DNA of 64,000 nucleotides, taken from positions 13,040,385 through 13,104,384 of the forward strand of contig NC_079973.1 in the NCBI RefSeq assembly GCF_029852145.1, given 5' to 3'. The translations under genes were made by a program, and so were the position numbers. The notes below the pieces were generated by a model, which did not search any database, had not been told where the DNA came from, and worked only from the letters and a program-made list of their open reading frames with translations. Positions 1 to 11,300 of the stretch are shown here, piece by piece. This DNA comes from Microplitis mediator. Lineage: Eukaryota > Arthropoda > Insecta > Hymenoptera > Braconidae. Within the stretch, counting starts at the first letter, position 1. The number at the start of each line of letters is the position of its first letter.

Positions 1-21
1 ATATTTCAACAAAAAATAATT

Positions 22-388
22 ATGGAAATCACTTTTCTTCACGATTTGGTATATATTTTTAATAAATTTGCTGAATATCCAGCATGTGAGACTTTTATCT
101 TAGCCAATGGAAACTTGGCAAAAACATATAAAATGTTATTCAGTTAAAGTCCGGATGAGATTTGGGCTCATGCTAACGTCACCGACTTTCTCACCTAACA
201 TTCAAACTAGAATGGATATTTGGATTACAGTAGACGAAGAGAATTATTCGCTCTTCAAAGAGTTAATTTATATTAACTATAATATAAATTTACATGGGTT
301 TTTAGAGCTGAATAACCCGGATCACCAAAAATATTCCCGTGATAATAACGTGAGGTTGAGAGTGATTGTGCAAGAACTAAATGAATAA
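22..388 (+). pseudogene. Degenerate IR-like N-terminal fragment
   Basis: A frame opening with ATG at 22 reads a short peptide containing PACETFILANGNL, then hits a stop near 140. A second frame (107-388) carries MDIWITVDEENYSLFKELIY. The order of weakly similar pieces (an F-N-x-x-x-x-x-F/C-E block, then I-x-V-D-x-N-x-S-x-F, then a hydrophobic strand) resembles the N-terminal exon of the ionotropic receptor at 6839-10572. I infer a frameshifted paralogue of that receptor's extracellular region. No channel exon follows within the next kilobases, so it is truncated as well as frameshifted. It could instead be an unrelated hypothetical gene entering from the left edge. The similarity is by eye only. 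Confidence 0.3.
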
Positions 389-389
389 T

Positions 390-953
390 TTTTAAAGTTA
401 AATATTATTTCAAAAGGACAGAATATTTATTTAACCGTTAAATAATTGCATATTTAAAAAGAGAATTTGTTTTCTTGCCACGTAGTTTTTTTTTGTACCA
501 TGAGAAAAAATGTTCAGGGAAACATTAATAGCATAATGTAATAATTCTCTGCCAATTAACAGCGGCAAACTGGTCCAATAAATGCTTCAAGTTCGGAATA
601 TAAAACTTCTGAAATAAGTTTCTTACCAGGGACACTACAAGTGGTGGGCGCGATCTAGTGGCGAGCACCGAACTACACTCGTTGATGGCTAGCATAGTCA
701 CAACTGCCTTTTCTGATGGTAAATTTTCATTAAGTCCAAATATATATTAACTGAGAACAAATAAATATATTTATTCTAAATGAATATATTTTTTTGTGTC
801 TAAGTAATATTTATTAGAGTTCATACAATGAAACTTAGGGTTTCTTAGCACTATTAAAGAATTTAGTTGTCTATCAAATGAATATTTTCTTAACTTTACC
901 AAATGATTTCATTATTAGAGAGAGAAATATTAACGTCAACCAAATAGAGTCTA
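390..953. other. Intergenic, no clear gene; one exon-like island
   Basis: AT-rich sequence with one GC-richer island at about 629-735. On the minus strand the island is open and bounded by cag|A near 720 and CTG|GTAAGA near 629, so it could be a lone exon. I could not find partner exons or recognise the peptide. Confidence 0.3.
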
Positions 954-1858
954 TTAAGGGGGGGGTAGGGTTTTAAAGGCGAAAAAGAAGCATATTTTTT
1001 TGATTTTTTCCCGGCCAGATGAGTAATATAATTTCATTAAACTTAATCACATATTATTGTACAACTTTTAAAGAATATCAGAAAAAATTTTCAACGAAAA
1101 ATATTGATTAATAAGCTGGTGACGTTGAATCTCCGGAGGCGCCTCGAAAAAAAGTCGTTTTGCGGTGAACATCATAACTCGTTACCGGATCATCCGAAAA
1201 AAAAAATTGATATGCATTTTAAAGTTGATGTATTTCTCGAGGTAACCACGAAGAGTTTTTTTTTTTTTTTTTCGATTTTTTGCAGCACTTGGAAGTGAAA
1301 AACGCGATTTTAGCTCAAAAAATCGCGGTTAATTTGTTATTAAAAAATAGAAAAAAATGAAAAACAAAAAAAAACTCTTCGTAGTTACCTGTTGATTTAT
1401 GTAAAGAAGTAATGTTCAAATTTTCAAAGGGATCGGTTCAGTACATTTTGAGTTATGATGTTCACGGACTTTAAAAATAACGTTTTCGGGAAAATCCATT
1501 TAAAGTTTTTTATTCGTGAAAATTTGAAATAAACTATCAATCAAAGAATATGAATTTTTATACTTATGTTGAGTCATCAGTTTACATTCTTTGAAAGACA
1601 CACTGCCGGAGAAAGGGATTCGGAAGAACAAAGAAAATTGCAGCTGATTTCTACTAGGGATATGTAGGGGCAGGTCGGGCAGGTATAAAAATCAGGTATA
1701 CCGGCCGGTCACTTGAAACGCCGTAACTCCGTTAGTTTTACTCGGATTGATTTAAAATTTGTACACAGTATTCTTGACATATTGTTCATTCAGAAAAAAA
1801 ATTGAAAAAAAAATTTTTTTAAAATAATTTTAAAACCCTACCCTCCCCCCCCCCCTTA
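954..1858. mobile_element. TIR element with G-run ends, about 0.9 kb
   Basis: The left end has TTAAGGGGGGGGTAGGG followed by TTTTAAA. The right end (about 1832-1858) is its reverse complement with an 11-13 base C run. Inside are shorter inverted blocks, for example AACTCTTCGT-type sequence near 1250 and 1373, and a long T run. No transposase is visible, so it is probably a non-autonomous DNA element. Confidence 0.6.
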
Positions 1859-2363
1859 AATCATTTGTTAAAAATGACAAAATAGATTATGTTGACGTAA
1901 TAAAATTTAACTATCCCAAATAAATTTTAGTTTAACAGAACTTAACAAAACCAATTTAATTATCCGAAGAGAAATTTTTTCTCAGTGTATACAAAAATAT
2001 GATAAATATAATTCCTATAGGAATTATGCCCTGTACTAAATAAAGTTTCTTTTGTGAATTCAGTTGTAAATTTAGCATTATAACATTTTGTTTAACTACT
2101 CAATATTTGTTCATGCATTATATACAATAGGATTTATGATATCATTTTTAATGGCTTCATGCATTTCCAAGTGGGACTTATTTAAAAAAAAAGGTTTGGG
2201 TCATTATAAAGGAATATCTTTAAAATTAAATGAAAGTAACACTAATTATTTAATATTTTCTAAATTTTTTGAAAAATATTTTTTCCAACTAAAATTTATT
2301 TTATAGAAAAGAACAAAACTTACAATCAAAATAATTTATTTTGAAAACTTAATAATATAAAGT
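1859..2363. other. Intergenic, no supported gene
   Basis: AT-rich spacer. An open frame of 72 codons at 2088-2306 is hydrophobic at its start but matches nothing I recognise, and no splice or promoter context supports it. Confidence 0.4.
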
Positions 2364-2970
2364 TTATTTTTCACTTAATTTCAATAAATCTTTTTCACTT
2401 AAATATAAGGTAACAATATCTCTTATAAAATCATAACCAAGTTTATATCTGAAAATATTCAAAAGAATATTTTCAGCATTATTTATTAATTTTTTTATTC
2501 TGAATGCTTTTTCCAAGCGATAAAATACCATTCCTCTGTACAACGGAAAATTGACATGGAATTTAACTCTAGAAATTTCACTATCTTCAACCCTCATTAT
2601 TCTTATTGCTAACTTGCGTGTGGATTTATGCAAGATGCTGTAATAACTAAAGTTCGTATCAGCAAATTTTGAATTTTTCAAAAGTTCTATTTCTTTATCA
2701 CACGTTTCACGCAGTTTATTAAATTCACTACCACTTATCCTTCTTGAATTTATTTCGGAAACGGCATAATTGCAAGCGATCATTTTAACAAGATGTTCTT
2801 TTATTATCGGGATAACTCTATTCGGGGTGTCACGAGAATAACTCCAATTAAATTCAACTGCAGGTGTTCCAGGTCCTATATTGACATCAATACCAGCATC
2901 CAGAAGATATTTCACCATGGAAAAGAGAGAAAAGTTGAGCCGCTGAGACCACCAGCAGGCGCAGCGCCCG
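2364..2970 (-). CDS. Ankyrin/PRANC-like protein, C-terminal piece
   Basis: Reading right to left, the frame has a half ankyrin repeat (VKYLLDAGIDVNI), then a helical C-terminal region with IKEHLVKMIACNYAV, LRETCDKEIELLKNS, FPLYRGMVFYRLEKAFR, and a final LSEKDLLKLSEK before the stop at 2364. This matches in order the C-terminal region at 40854-41355: EH-K-A-N-V, LR-C-EIE, FPLY-G-YRL-KA-R-KKL, RDI-LS-DL-KL. That arrangement is typical of the PRANC domain (F-box-like) found after ankyrin repeats in poxviruses, Wolbachia and parasitoid wasps. Such proteins are thought to be ubiquitin-ligase adaptors. The open frame continues to 3113 only because it reads into a palindromic repeat, so true homology starts near 2970, possibly at a splice acceptor (ggtctcag). 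The missing N-terminal ankyrin repeats make it either a truncated gene or one whose 5' exons are unrecognised. Confidence 0.6.
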
Positions 2971-3003
2971 GTGACAGGGTAATTGTGGATGGGTATATAT
3001 ATA

Positions 3004-4120
3004 CACTTATCCAAAAAATTAAAGGAACAAGAAAATTTTATAAATTTTTTAGTGATTTTTGGAAGGCTGTATTTTCGTGAAAAATGATCATATCGAAAAA
3101 ATAAAAAAAGCAAATTGAAGCTTGAAATCTCTAGTTTGAAGATCTTTCAGCAAAATATTTTTTTGAGCCACGGTTTTTGCGGAATCAGAAGAAAAAGATC
3201 GAGACAAAATTTTTCTAAATTTTTTGGTTTCGTTTTTTAGGTCTACGGGGCCGGGAAAAATTTTTTCAAAAAAACGAATTCATGGCTTGTTTAGGAAATT
3301 TATTCAGCTACAATTTGCTTTTTTTTGTTTCTTTGTACGACAATTTGCTGCTGAGATATCAGCCTTCAAATGAAAAAGGATCCTTTTGTCTTTGATTATT
3401 GATATCTCAGCAAGAAATGGTCACACAGTAATTCAAAGGGCAGTTTAATAAACTTGAATAAATCCCCTACAAGCTCCATTTTTGATTTTAAAAAAAAAAA
3501 ATTTTTTTTCATCCTTGATATCCATTTGAAAAACCCACAAAAAATGGCCATTTTCTGGTTTTTTAGTCGACTCATCGCATTTTTTGTGGGTTTTTCAAAT
3601 GGATATCAAGGATGAAAAAAAATTTTTTTTTTTTAAAATCAAAAATGGAGCTTGTAGGGGATTTATTCAAGTTTATTAAACTGCCCTTTGAATTACTGTG
3701 TGACCATTTCTTGCTGAGATATCAATAATCAAAGACAAAAGGATCCTTTTTCATTTGAAGGCTGATATCTCAGCAGCAAATTGTCGTACAAAGAAACAAA
3801 AAAAAGCAAATTGTAGCTGAATAAATTTCCTAAACAAGCCATGAATTCGTTTTTTTGAAAAAATTTTTCCCGGCCCCGTAGACCTAAAAAACGAAACCAA
3901 AAAATTTAGAAAAATTTTGTCTCGATCTTTTTCTTCTGATTCCGCAAAAACCGTGGCTCAAAAAAATATTTTGCTGAAAGATCTTCAAACTAGAGATTTC
4001 AAGCTTCAATTTGCTTTTTTTATTTTTTCGATATGATCATTTTTCACGAAAATACAGCCTTCCAAAAATCACTAAAAAATTTATAAAATTTTCTTGTTCC
4101 TTTAATTTTTTGGATAAGTG
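3004..4120. repeat. Near-perfect palindrome (foldback element), 1.1 kb
   Basis: Two arms of about 542 bp (3004-3545 and 3578-4120) are essentially exact reverse complements, separated by about 32 bp. The ends read CACTTATCC ... GGATAAGTG and are flanked on both sides by TATA (3000-3003 and 4121-4124), which looks like a target duplication. No coding capacity. Parts of the arms (the GCAAATTG-AGCTT region) resemble the interiors of the elements at 48848 and 60131. Confidence 0.85.
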
Positions 4121-4124
4121 TATA

Positions 4125-5254
4125 CCATTTAAATATCATTTGAATACTTCTTAATTCTTATAATGGAATTCAAAAGTATTGAAAAGAATTCAACCTTTCA
4201 TCATCTTTGAAAAAGATTCAGAAAGATTCGAAAATGTGAATTCATTTTTAATTTATTTCAATTCAACCCGTGTAAAAAAGAATTGTTGAAAAAAGGTCAA
4301 AAAAGTGTTGACTACTCTAAACTTCAAAACGTGACACAATGACAAACTTATTTTAAACAATTTTCAAACTTCTGAAAATACACAGAAAAAAAAACATTTG
4401 ACTTAATACTACAAATTAACATTTTTCAGTGCAAAATACGTTCAGAAAAAACTGATTTTGAACTATTTCTGAACTTTTTTCGTTTCAGCATATCTTATTA
4501 ATATGAGGATATTTATTGATTTTTTTCTTGAATTTTTAAAAGTTTAAAAAACGTTCAAAAAAGGTTCATAGTTGTGTCACGTTTTGAAGTTTAGAATAGT
4601 CAACACTTTTTCGACCTTTTTTTAACAATTTTTTTTACACGGGAAGTCATAACCCGAAATATGGAACTATTTTAGTATTGAGAAAGATTCAGAAAATTTG
4701 AAAATTCTCAATTTCTTTCAATTCTTTTCAATCCTACACTCGATCCAAAATATGGAACTATTTTCGTATTGAGAAGGATTCAGAAAGATTGGAAAATGTC
4801 AATTCATTTTAATTTATTTAAATTCAAGTCATAATTGGAAATATGGAACTATTTTGGTATTGAAGGAAATTCAGAAAGATTAAAAACTGTCAATTCATTT
4901 GAATTTTTTTCAATCGCACTCGTGACCCGAAATGAGAAATTATTTCGTTATTGAGAAGTATTCAGAAAAATTGTAAATGTCAATTTATTTGAATCTTTTT
5001 CAATCCAACTTTTAACCCGAAATATGGAGCTATTTTGGTATTGACGAAGATTTAGAAAGATTAAAAACTGTCAATTTATTAGAATCTTTTTCAATTCTTT
5101 GGAAGTTTAGAAATTCTTATATTATTTTTAGATTCAATATAATTGAAGAGTATTAATTTTATGTCCAAATGAAAACCTTGTGAAATAGGATTTATTCGAA
5201 AGTATTCAATTCTCATCTTTTTCAATACTTTTCAATGAGTATTTTTAATCAGGG
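4125..5254. mobile_element. CCCTGATT-family element, copy 1, with about 89-bp tandem units
   Basis: The right end TTTTTAATCAGGG (to 5254) is the inverse of the left end of the copy at 55049. Five units at roughly 89-bp spacing (about 4660, 4750, 4840, 4932, 5020) carry ATATGGAACTATTTT followed by GTATTGAGAAAGATTCAG-like sequence. The left end is missing and abuts the palindrome. A smaller element (4267-4643) sits inside it. Confidence 0.65.
4267..4643. mobile_element. Nested CCCGTGTAAAAAA TIR element
   Basis: Ends CCCGTGTAAAAAA ... TTTTTTACACGGG are flanked by AA on both sides. The empty site is visible in a neighbouring tandem unit of the host repeat (ATTCAAGTCAT near 4813). A related element is at 51244-51701. 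Confidence 0.65.
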
Positions 5255-5352
5255 ATATACATTAAATATAAAGATATAATAACAGATCATTTAATATAAA
5301 ATACTAAGATATAAAAAAAACTTTATCTAATTTACATGGAAAATATTTTTAT

Positions 5353-8300
5353 TTACGAATACTCTTCAGTAATTGCTCGACTTATTACTAATCTTCGAAT
5401 TTCACTAGTTCCTGCACCAATTTCATACAATTTTGCGTCTCTTAATAAACGACCTGTCGGATAATCATTTATGTATCCGTTTCCCCCTGTTTTAAAAATT
5501 TTAAGTTATTAAAATTATTTGAATAATTAAATTATTTGTAACAATAAAAAAAAATATATATAGTACAAAAATAAAAAAAAAATTACCCAGTATTTGAATA
5601 GCATCTAATGCAACTTTCGTCGCATTTTCTGCACAAAAGAGAATAGCTGCAGCACAATCTTTACGATTTATATGATTGGCGTCACAAGCTCTTGCTACGG
5701 AATATAAGTAACTTCTACTTACACTCAAAATAGTATACATATCAGCTATCTTTGCCTAAAATTTATATAAATATATAATTTTTTTTATAACTATAAAATG
5801 GGGTGGTCGTTAAAAATTAAATTTTCTCAGACGCCCCAAAAAAAGCTTCTTTTTAGGGAAAAAATACGTGGGAAATTTGGTGGAATTTTAAACTGGGTTC
5901 TTGATAAATAATCAATTAAATTTAATAAATTTTATTTTAAAAAAATTATGAAATTATAATAAAAATAATACGAAATAATTTATTTGTTTTTTTTTTTTTT
6001 CTTAATCGAAAATATTAATTAAATTGCTCTTTATATTGCATAAAACTGAGTGGTTGTAGTAAAATGAATAAGAAGATCATATAAAAGTGTCAGTTCAACA
6101 TTAGGAGGTTCGTCCAGTAGCTACCGTTTAGACCCAGCAATCAGAAGGATGGCAGTTCGCGCCCAGAACCCAGCAGAATTTTCATCGCGTTTTTTTCACA
6201 TTATTTACCTCACTTAAATAGTTTAAACGTTGATGATCACAAACTCTGTTAGGTTAATAATAATAAATTTTTTTTTTAATCAAATTTATTTGTTTCGTCG
6301 ATGGCAACCAGGCTTGGCCCGAGATTATCATTCCAAACTTCTACCAAGGCTGGGCCAAGACTGGCTTTGACATTAATTATTGGAAAAAATTCTTGTTTTC
6401 ATAAAAATTGATTTTTTCAAAATTTTTTTTTCGATTTTTTTCTTTCTTATCATCTTCACAATTGATTTTCTTAACATCAAAAGCTTCAGTTAAGCTTTAG
6501 AGAAAAGTTTTTTTTTTTAATTTTTAATGAACTCAGAGTCTATTTGATCGAGTGATCTGAAATTTGCAGGAAAGTTGAAGACTGACAAGCTTTTAAAATT
6601 GAGGAAATGTTTAAAAATAAAAAACTCGCTGGTCACTTATCTTAGATAAATAATAAATGAATGAAAGTGTAACAAAATATAAATATTGGGTGCGTCTTTC
6701 TTATTTTATTTACCATTTGATTAATATCACCATTTCGATAAAATATTAACGCATATGCTGAAGCCCGAAAACGTTTAGTAAGGATTCAAACTCAAAGCTT
6801 ACTAGTCAGCACTTACAAGTGCATGAATAATACTTTCAATGACGAAATTAATAGCAATAATAATCGTTTGTATTATTCAAAATTTGGTTATTGGAAAAAT
6901 AGAAGTCGCGTTAGAACATGGCGTTGATTTATTTAACAATCTTATGGTAAATAAATTTACATAAATAATCGGCTTATTAATTAGATAATTTATTATTTTT
7001 TGTACAATTAGAGAGATTTGTTCAAAAATTGCGAAATGGAGTTAGGAACAATCGGATTTTGGGCAAATGGTGAAAATTTTCAAGTGCCGAATAGAATTAG
7101 TGATATTGTTATGACTTATGAATACGACATAACAAATGAAGTAGTAGCGCATCAAGAAATAAGATTTCTTGTAATGATTGTCGATAACTTTACCACCCAG
7201 GTAGAAAATTGTCTTAGTTGGACAAGTTTGAAACTTCAAAATAGCTTTATTTTAGCTTAACATCTAAGTCTTGTTTTGTAAGCTTTATTCTAGGTTGTTA
7301 TTAGGATGAATTCAATGACAAGTCTTCAGAGTGTAACTAACCTTCAAATATACCTTGCTGTTAGCTCTTTTTCCACGCATATGATAAGATTTGTTCTAAG
7401 CTTGGATTCTAAACTTAAAACTACCTTATCTGCTAACATTACTCCAAGCGTACAATGAAAACTGAAGTTTGAGGTTAATTAGGATTTTGTGTTATTGATT
7501 ATAAGTAATGAATAAGTTCAATTTTATTTGCAACATATAGAAAGAAAAATATATACTAAGCAAGTAAGTTTTGATTTTTTTTAATTTATTGAATCACAAG
7601 TTTTTAATGCTCATAATAAAAAAATTTGAATTTTTTAGAACGTCCTTACTCTCTTAAGTTAAATCAGTAAAAATGTTACTGATTTTTTCAGTGGTTACAA
7701 AATTTACTGAAAGATCAGTAGCTTTGAATAAATTTACTGACTAATCAGTAATTTCCCTGGCGATTTTAGCGCCACGGTGACCTTACAGTAAAAACACCGT
7801 TAAAACACCGTGGAACGACTGTGAAAACGTGGTTGTAATGCAGTGAAATCACGGTATTTTTCGTGCAGTCACGCCACTGTATTCCGACCGCGTTTCCATT
7901 GCACTTAAAGAGTGTTTCCACGGTGTTTCGATCGTAAGGTCACAGTAATCTCACGGTGGTTTTACGGTGAAACCACCGTAAAACTACGGTGCGCTCCACA
8001 GTGGTTTTCAGCGATATCCACGGTGAGTTTACAACGGCTTTCCGATGGCTTGACAGTTTTTTAACCGTGAATTCACCGTATTTCCACAGTCAGCTCATCG
8101 TTTCATGATGCGTCCATAAATTTTATAGCGAAAAAAAAAAAAAAAAAAATTAACGCCTACTCGGAGGATCGATCCCAGCGCCTTCGCATTCAAAGTCTGA
8201 TCTGCTATCCACTGTGCCAAATCACACCCTTGATTGTGGGGATTGATTGTATTTATATAAGCACAAATGAACTTTAGAAAATTAAAGATATTTAATAAAT

Positions 8301-11300
8301 GATTGATTTTCTGATTTGTATTACATTCAATTATATAATTGTTTATAGGGTAACGAGACCAATACCGGTATACCCACTAGTAGCGGGGCAATAAATACTT
8401 TTTTTGGTAAATTATGTAAATGAGAAGTTAAAATTTTTCAAACTTAACCATACAATATTTTAAATTTGAAATCTAAGTTTTTTATAACTAAATTCATTAT
8501 TCAAACATCGAAATGTCCTTAACTATCTCACTAATGATCTTATTAGCTTATTTTCAAAAATTTTAAAAAAGTTTGCGTACTTTACAACATTTATGAATGC
8601 GGTAAATTGAAAAATTTCATAGACTTTATAAGATTTATGAATCATTGTAAAATCATTTTTTTCGAATAATGTTACATTATTTAGTCGTATCTAAAGTATA
8701 TTACAAAATATAATGATTCACAAACCTGCGCGGCATATTTACTCAGAAATCGCTATTAAATAGAATTTGCTAGAACTCAATTATATAAAATTTTGCATTA
8801 TTGAATAAAAACAAAATTCACTTCGGGACTAGAAAAATTTTTTGACGCAATAACATTTTATTTTCGCCTAAAAAAATTTTTTCTTGAATTCAGAAAATTC
8901 TTTGTCGCCACAAAAAAATTTTTGTTTTCAATTCATTATGCTTAAATTTCTTTAGGGCAAGTCAAAATTTTCTTGGGGTGAGTGCAACTTTTTGGCGCCA
9001 AGAAATTCCTTTTTTCTGTGTACTCATATTGATAAGATAACTTAAAATGATAAGCTTTGTTCATTTTAATAATTTAACAATACACTTTAGAAAAGATAAT
9101 TATCAAAAGTACTGAGAAAATAAGAAAATATGATTGACAGAGATTTGGAAACTATAAGAAAAAAATATATCAATGGTGAAGACACCATGAAATCATAGTG
9201 AAAACAACGAGGAAATACTGAACTACCACAGAGAAAACGCTGAAAAATCCACGCGAAAATACTGTGAGGCCATCGTGGGACCACCGTGAGCTCACCGTGG
9301 AAATTACTGCCAACCACTGTGAAACCACTATGAAAACACTGGAAATTCACCGTCAGAACACTGTGAACTCGCTTTCGAAACACCCTTAAACCACCGTAAA
9401 AACACAGTGTGGACTCGGTCGGTACATAGTAGCGTGACTGCACAGAAACCACCGTAAATTCACCGTCGAATCTCCGCCGCTTCACTGTCAAAACACGGAA
9501 GACGTGTTTTCACGGTAAAAACACCGTAATTCGACCGTGCTTTCACCGTCGCGGTGAAACCGCTAGGGTTACTGACTAATAATGAATTTAGCTTCACGGC
9601 AGTAAAGAGTGCCATCTACTTGGAAGCTTGTTTGTTAGACAGAGGTTGATTGCAAGTTATAATCAAAGTTTATTATTGATATTGCACTATTATTAGGGTA
9701 AGTTTAAAATATTTCAACAAACAAAAGTTAATTTATAATTTATATACTAATAAAACTTATATATTTTTCTCTATTGAATGTGACTAGAATAATTCTGAAA
9801 TGTATTTGTAGTTGATTTACATCTAAGGTAATGCATAACCTCAAATCGTCTTATTAATTATTTTATGATTTTAAATAAATATTATTATTATTTTCAGATA
9901 AATGTTTATACGGTGACGTCAAAACCGCTAGGGAAAATATATACAACACTACACATTTAATGCCCAATATCTGATGTTTGTGTACAAAAAAAAAAATAAT
10001 AAAAAATTTTTCTCTGTAAACATGTTTTCAAACTTAAATTACCAAATCTATTCTAGCTAAGAATAAGATATACTTTTAACCTTATAGTAAGCTAAATTGT
10101 TTATGCAAGCTAAAACTGCAAGCTTTATGTTAGCGATACAAAGCGTTACCAACTAACCTTGTGTTAACCATAGTTTGTTGGCTAATTTTAGGCTAAAACT
10201 GATAAAATTAGCTTAATACAAGCTAATTCCATTGATGACTTTCTACCTGGGCAGTTTTCCTTCAGTGTATACGAAAACAACATCAGAGCCCTTACTAAAA
10301 ATCGAGACAATGTTTGTATTTGACAAAGATAATTCCTGGAAAGTAATAGAGGTATTTCGTGATTATCAAGTTGAGTTTGAAAATTGTAAAGTATACTATT
10401 GTTCAATGTCAGAAACTAAAGAGAACAATTGATATAGTAACATTGAATTCTTTTGCTGATTATGCACCGCCGTTTTGGTTTAAAATCGATGAGATATATT
10501 TGAATGATAATCACGGTCACTGGAGACTTTTTTTAGGTCATTACTCCCAAGAAATTGGGTTTAATTTGAATGGTAAGTTTTATTTATTTAACGAAACGAA
10601 AATACCGAGAACGGGATTTGAAACCACAACCTCAGGAGTTTAATATTAAACTATCTGTAACTTGAGTTAAAATTGATGGGTTATAATTAGGGGTGTGCGA
10701 ATACTCGAAACTTCGAATTATTCGAGGCGAATCGAATAGTTCGATTTATGTGAATAGTTTGAATTATTCAAATAATTAAAGTTTAAATCAAATTATAAAC
10801 TAATTAGTAAACAAAAGGAAAATTTTTATTCAACGTATTTATTCTGTTTTTAAAAAAATCATCATTGACTAAATTTTCATGCAATAACTTTTGAACAGAA
10901 AGGAGTATACTATTTATGTTAAGTCCATCATGAAGCTTATTTAATAAGCTTCAATTTTCGTTATTAATCTTGCAGTTTTGATAATTAGTTTTTTAAAAAT
11001 TTTATAACTTGCAAAATTGTAAAAATGTTGACAAAAAGTTTAATGTGACTTTAACTCTGGATAAATTTTGAATCGACACCCTGATTAAACAACTGAATTC
11101 AACCGAATTAAAAATTTTAATTCTGTTATATACTGTTAAATTTGGTAAGACCGAATTCGACCGAATTAAAAATTTTAATTCTGTTATATTCAGTTAAAAT
11201 TGAAAGTTAGTGGTCCTAATGGCGCTATGAAACAAATGGTCTGCCGTACGCTTAGATACAATACTTCTAAACTTAGACTACTTAGTGAATCTAATGCCTT

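Larger units (their letters stand above)
7196..10251. mobile_element. 3,056-bp TIR element inside the IR coding exon
   Basis: Termini CCCAGGTAGAAA ... TTTCTACCTGGG form 12-bp perfect inverted repeats, with CA on both outer sides (7194-7195, 10252-10253). No transposase frame is evident, so it is a non-autonomous DNA element that itself hosts another element (7755-9568) and a tRNA-like unit. The rest is AT-rich filler and CTAAG-rich sequence. Confidence 0.75.

Noticed and set aside
2088..2306. 72-codon hydrophobic plus frame
   Set aside because: No similarity recognised, no splice context; could be chance in AT-rich DNA.
2971..3113. N-terminal extension of the PRANC-like frame
   Set aside because: It reads into the arm of the 3004-4120 palindrome and is not ankyrin-like.
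9087..9491. 134-codon minus frame
   Set aside because: It runs through CACCGTGG micro-repeats of an element; composition is repetitive and no motif is present.
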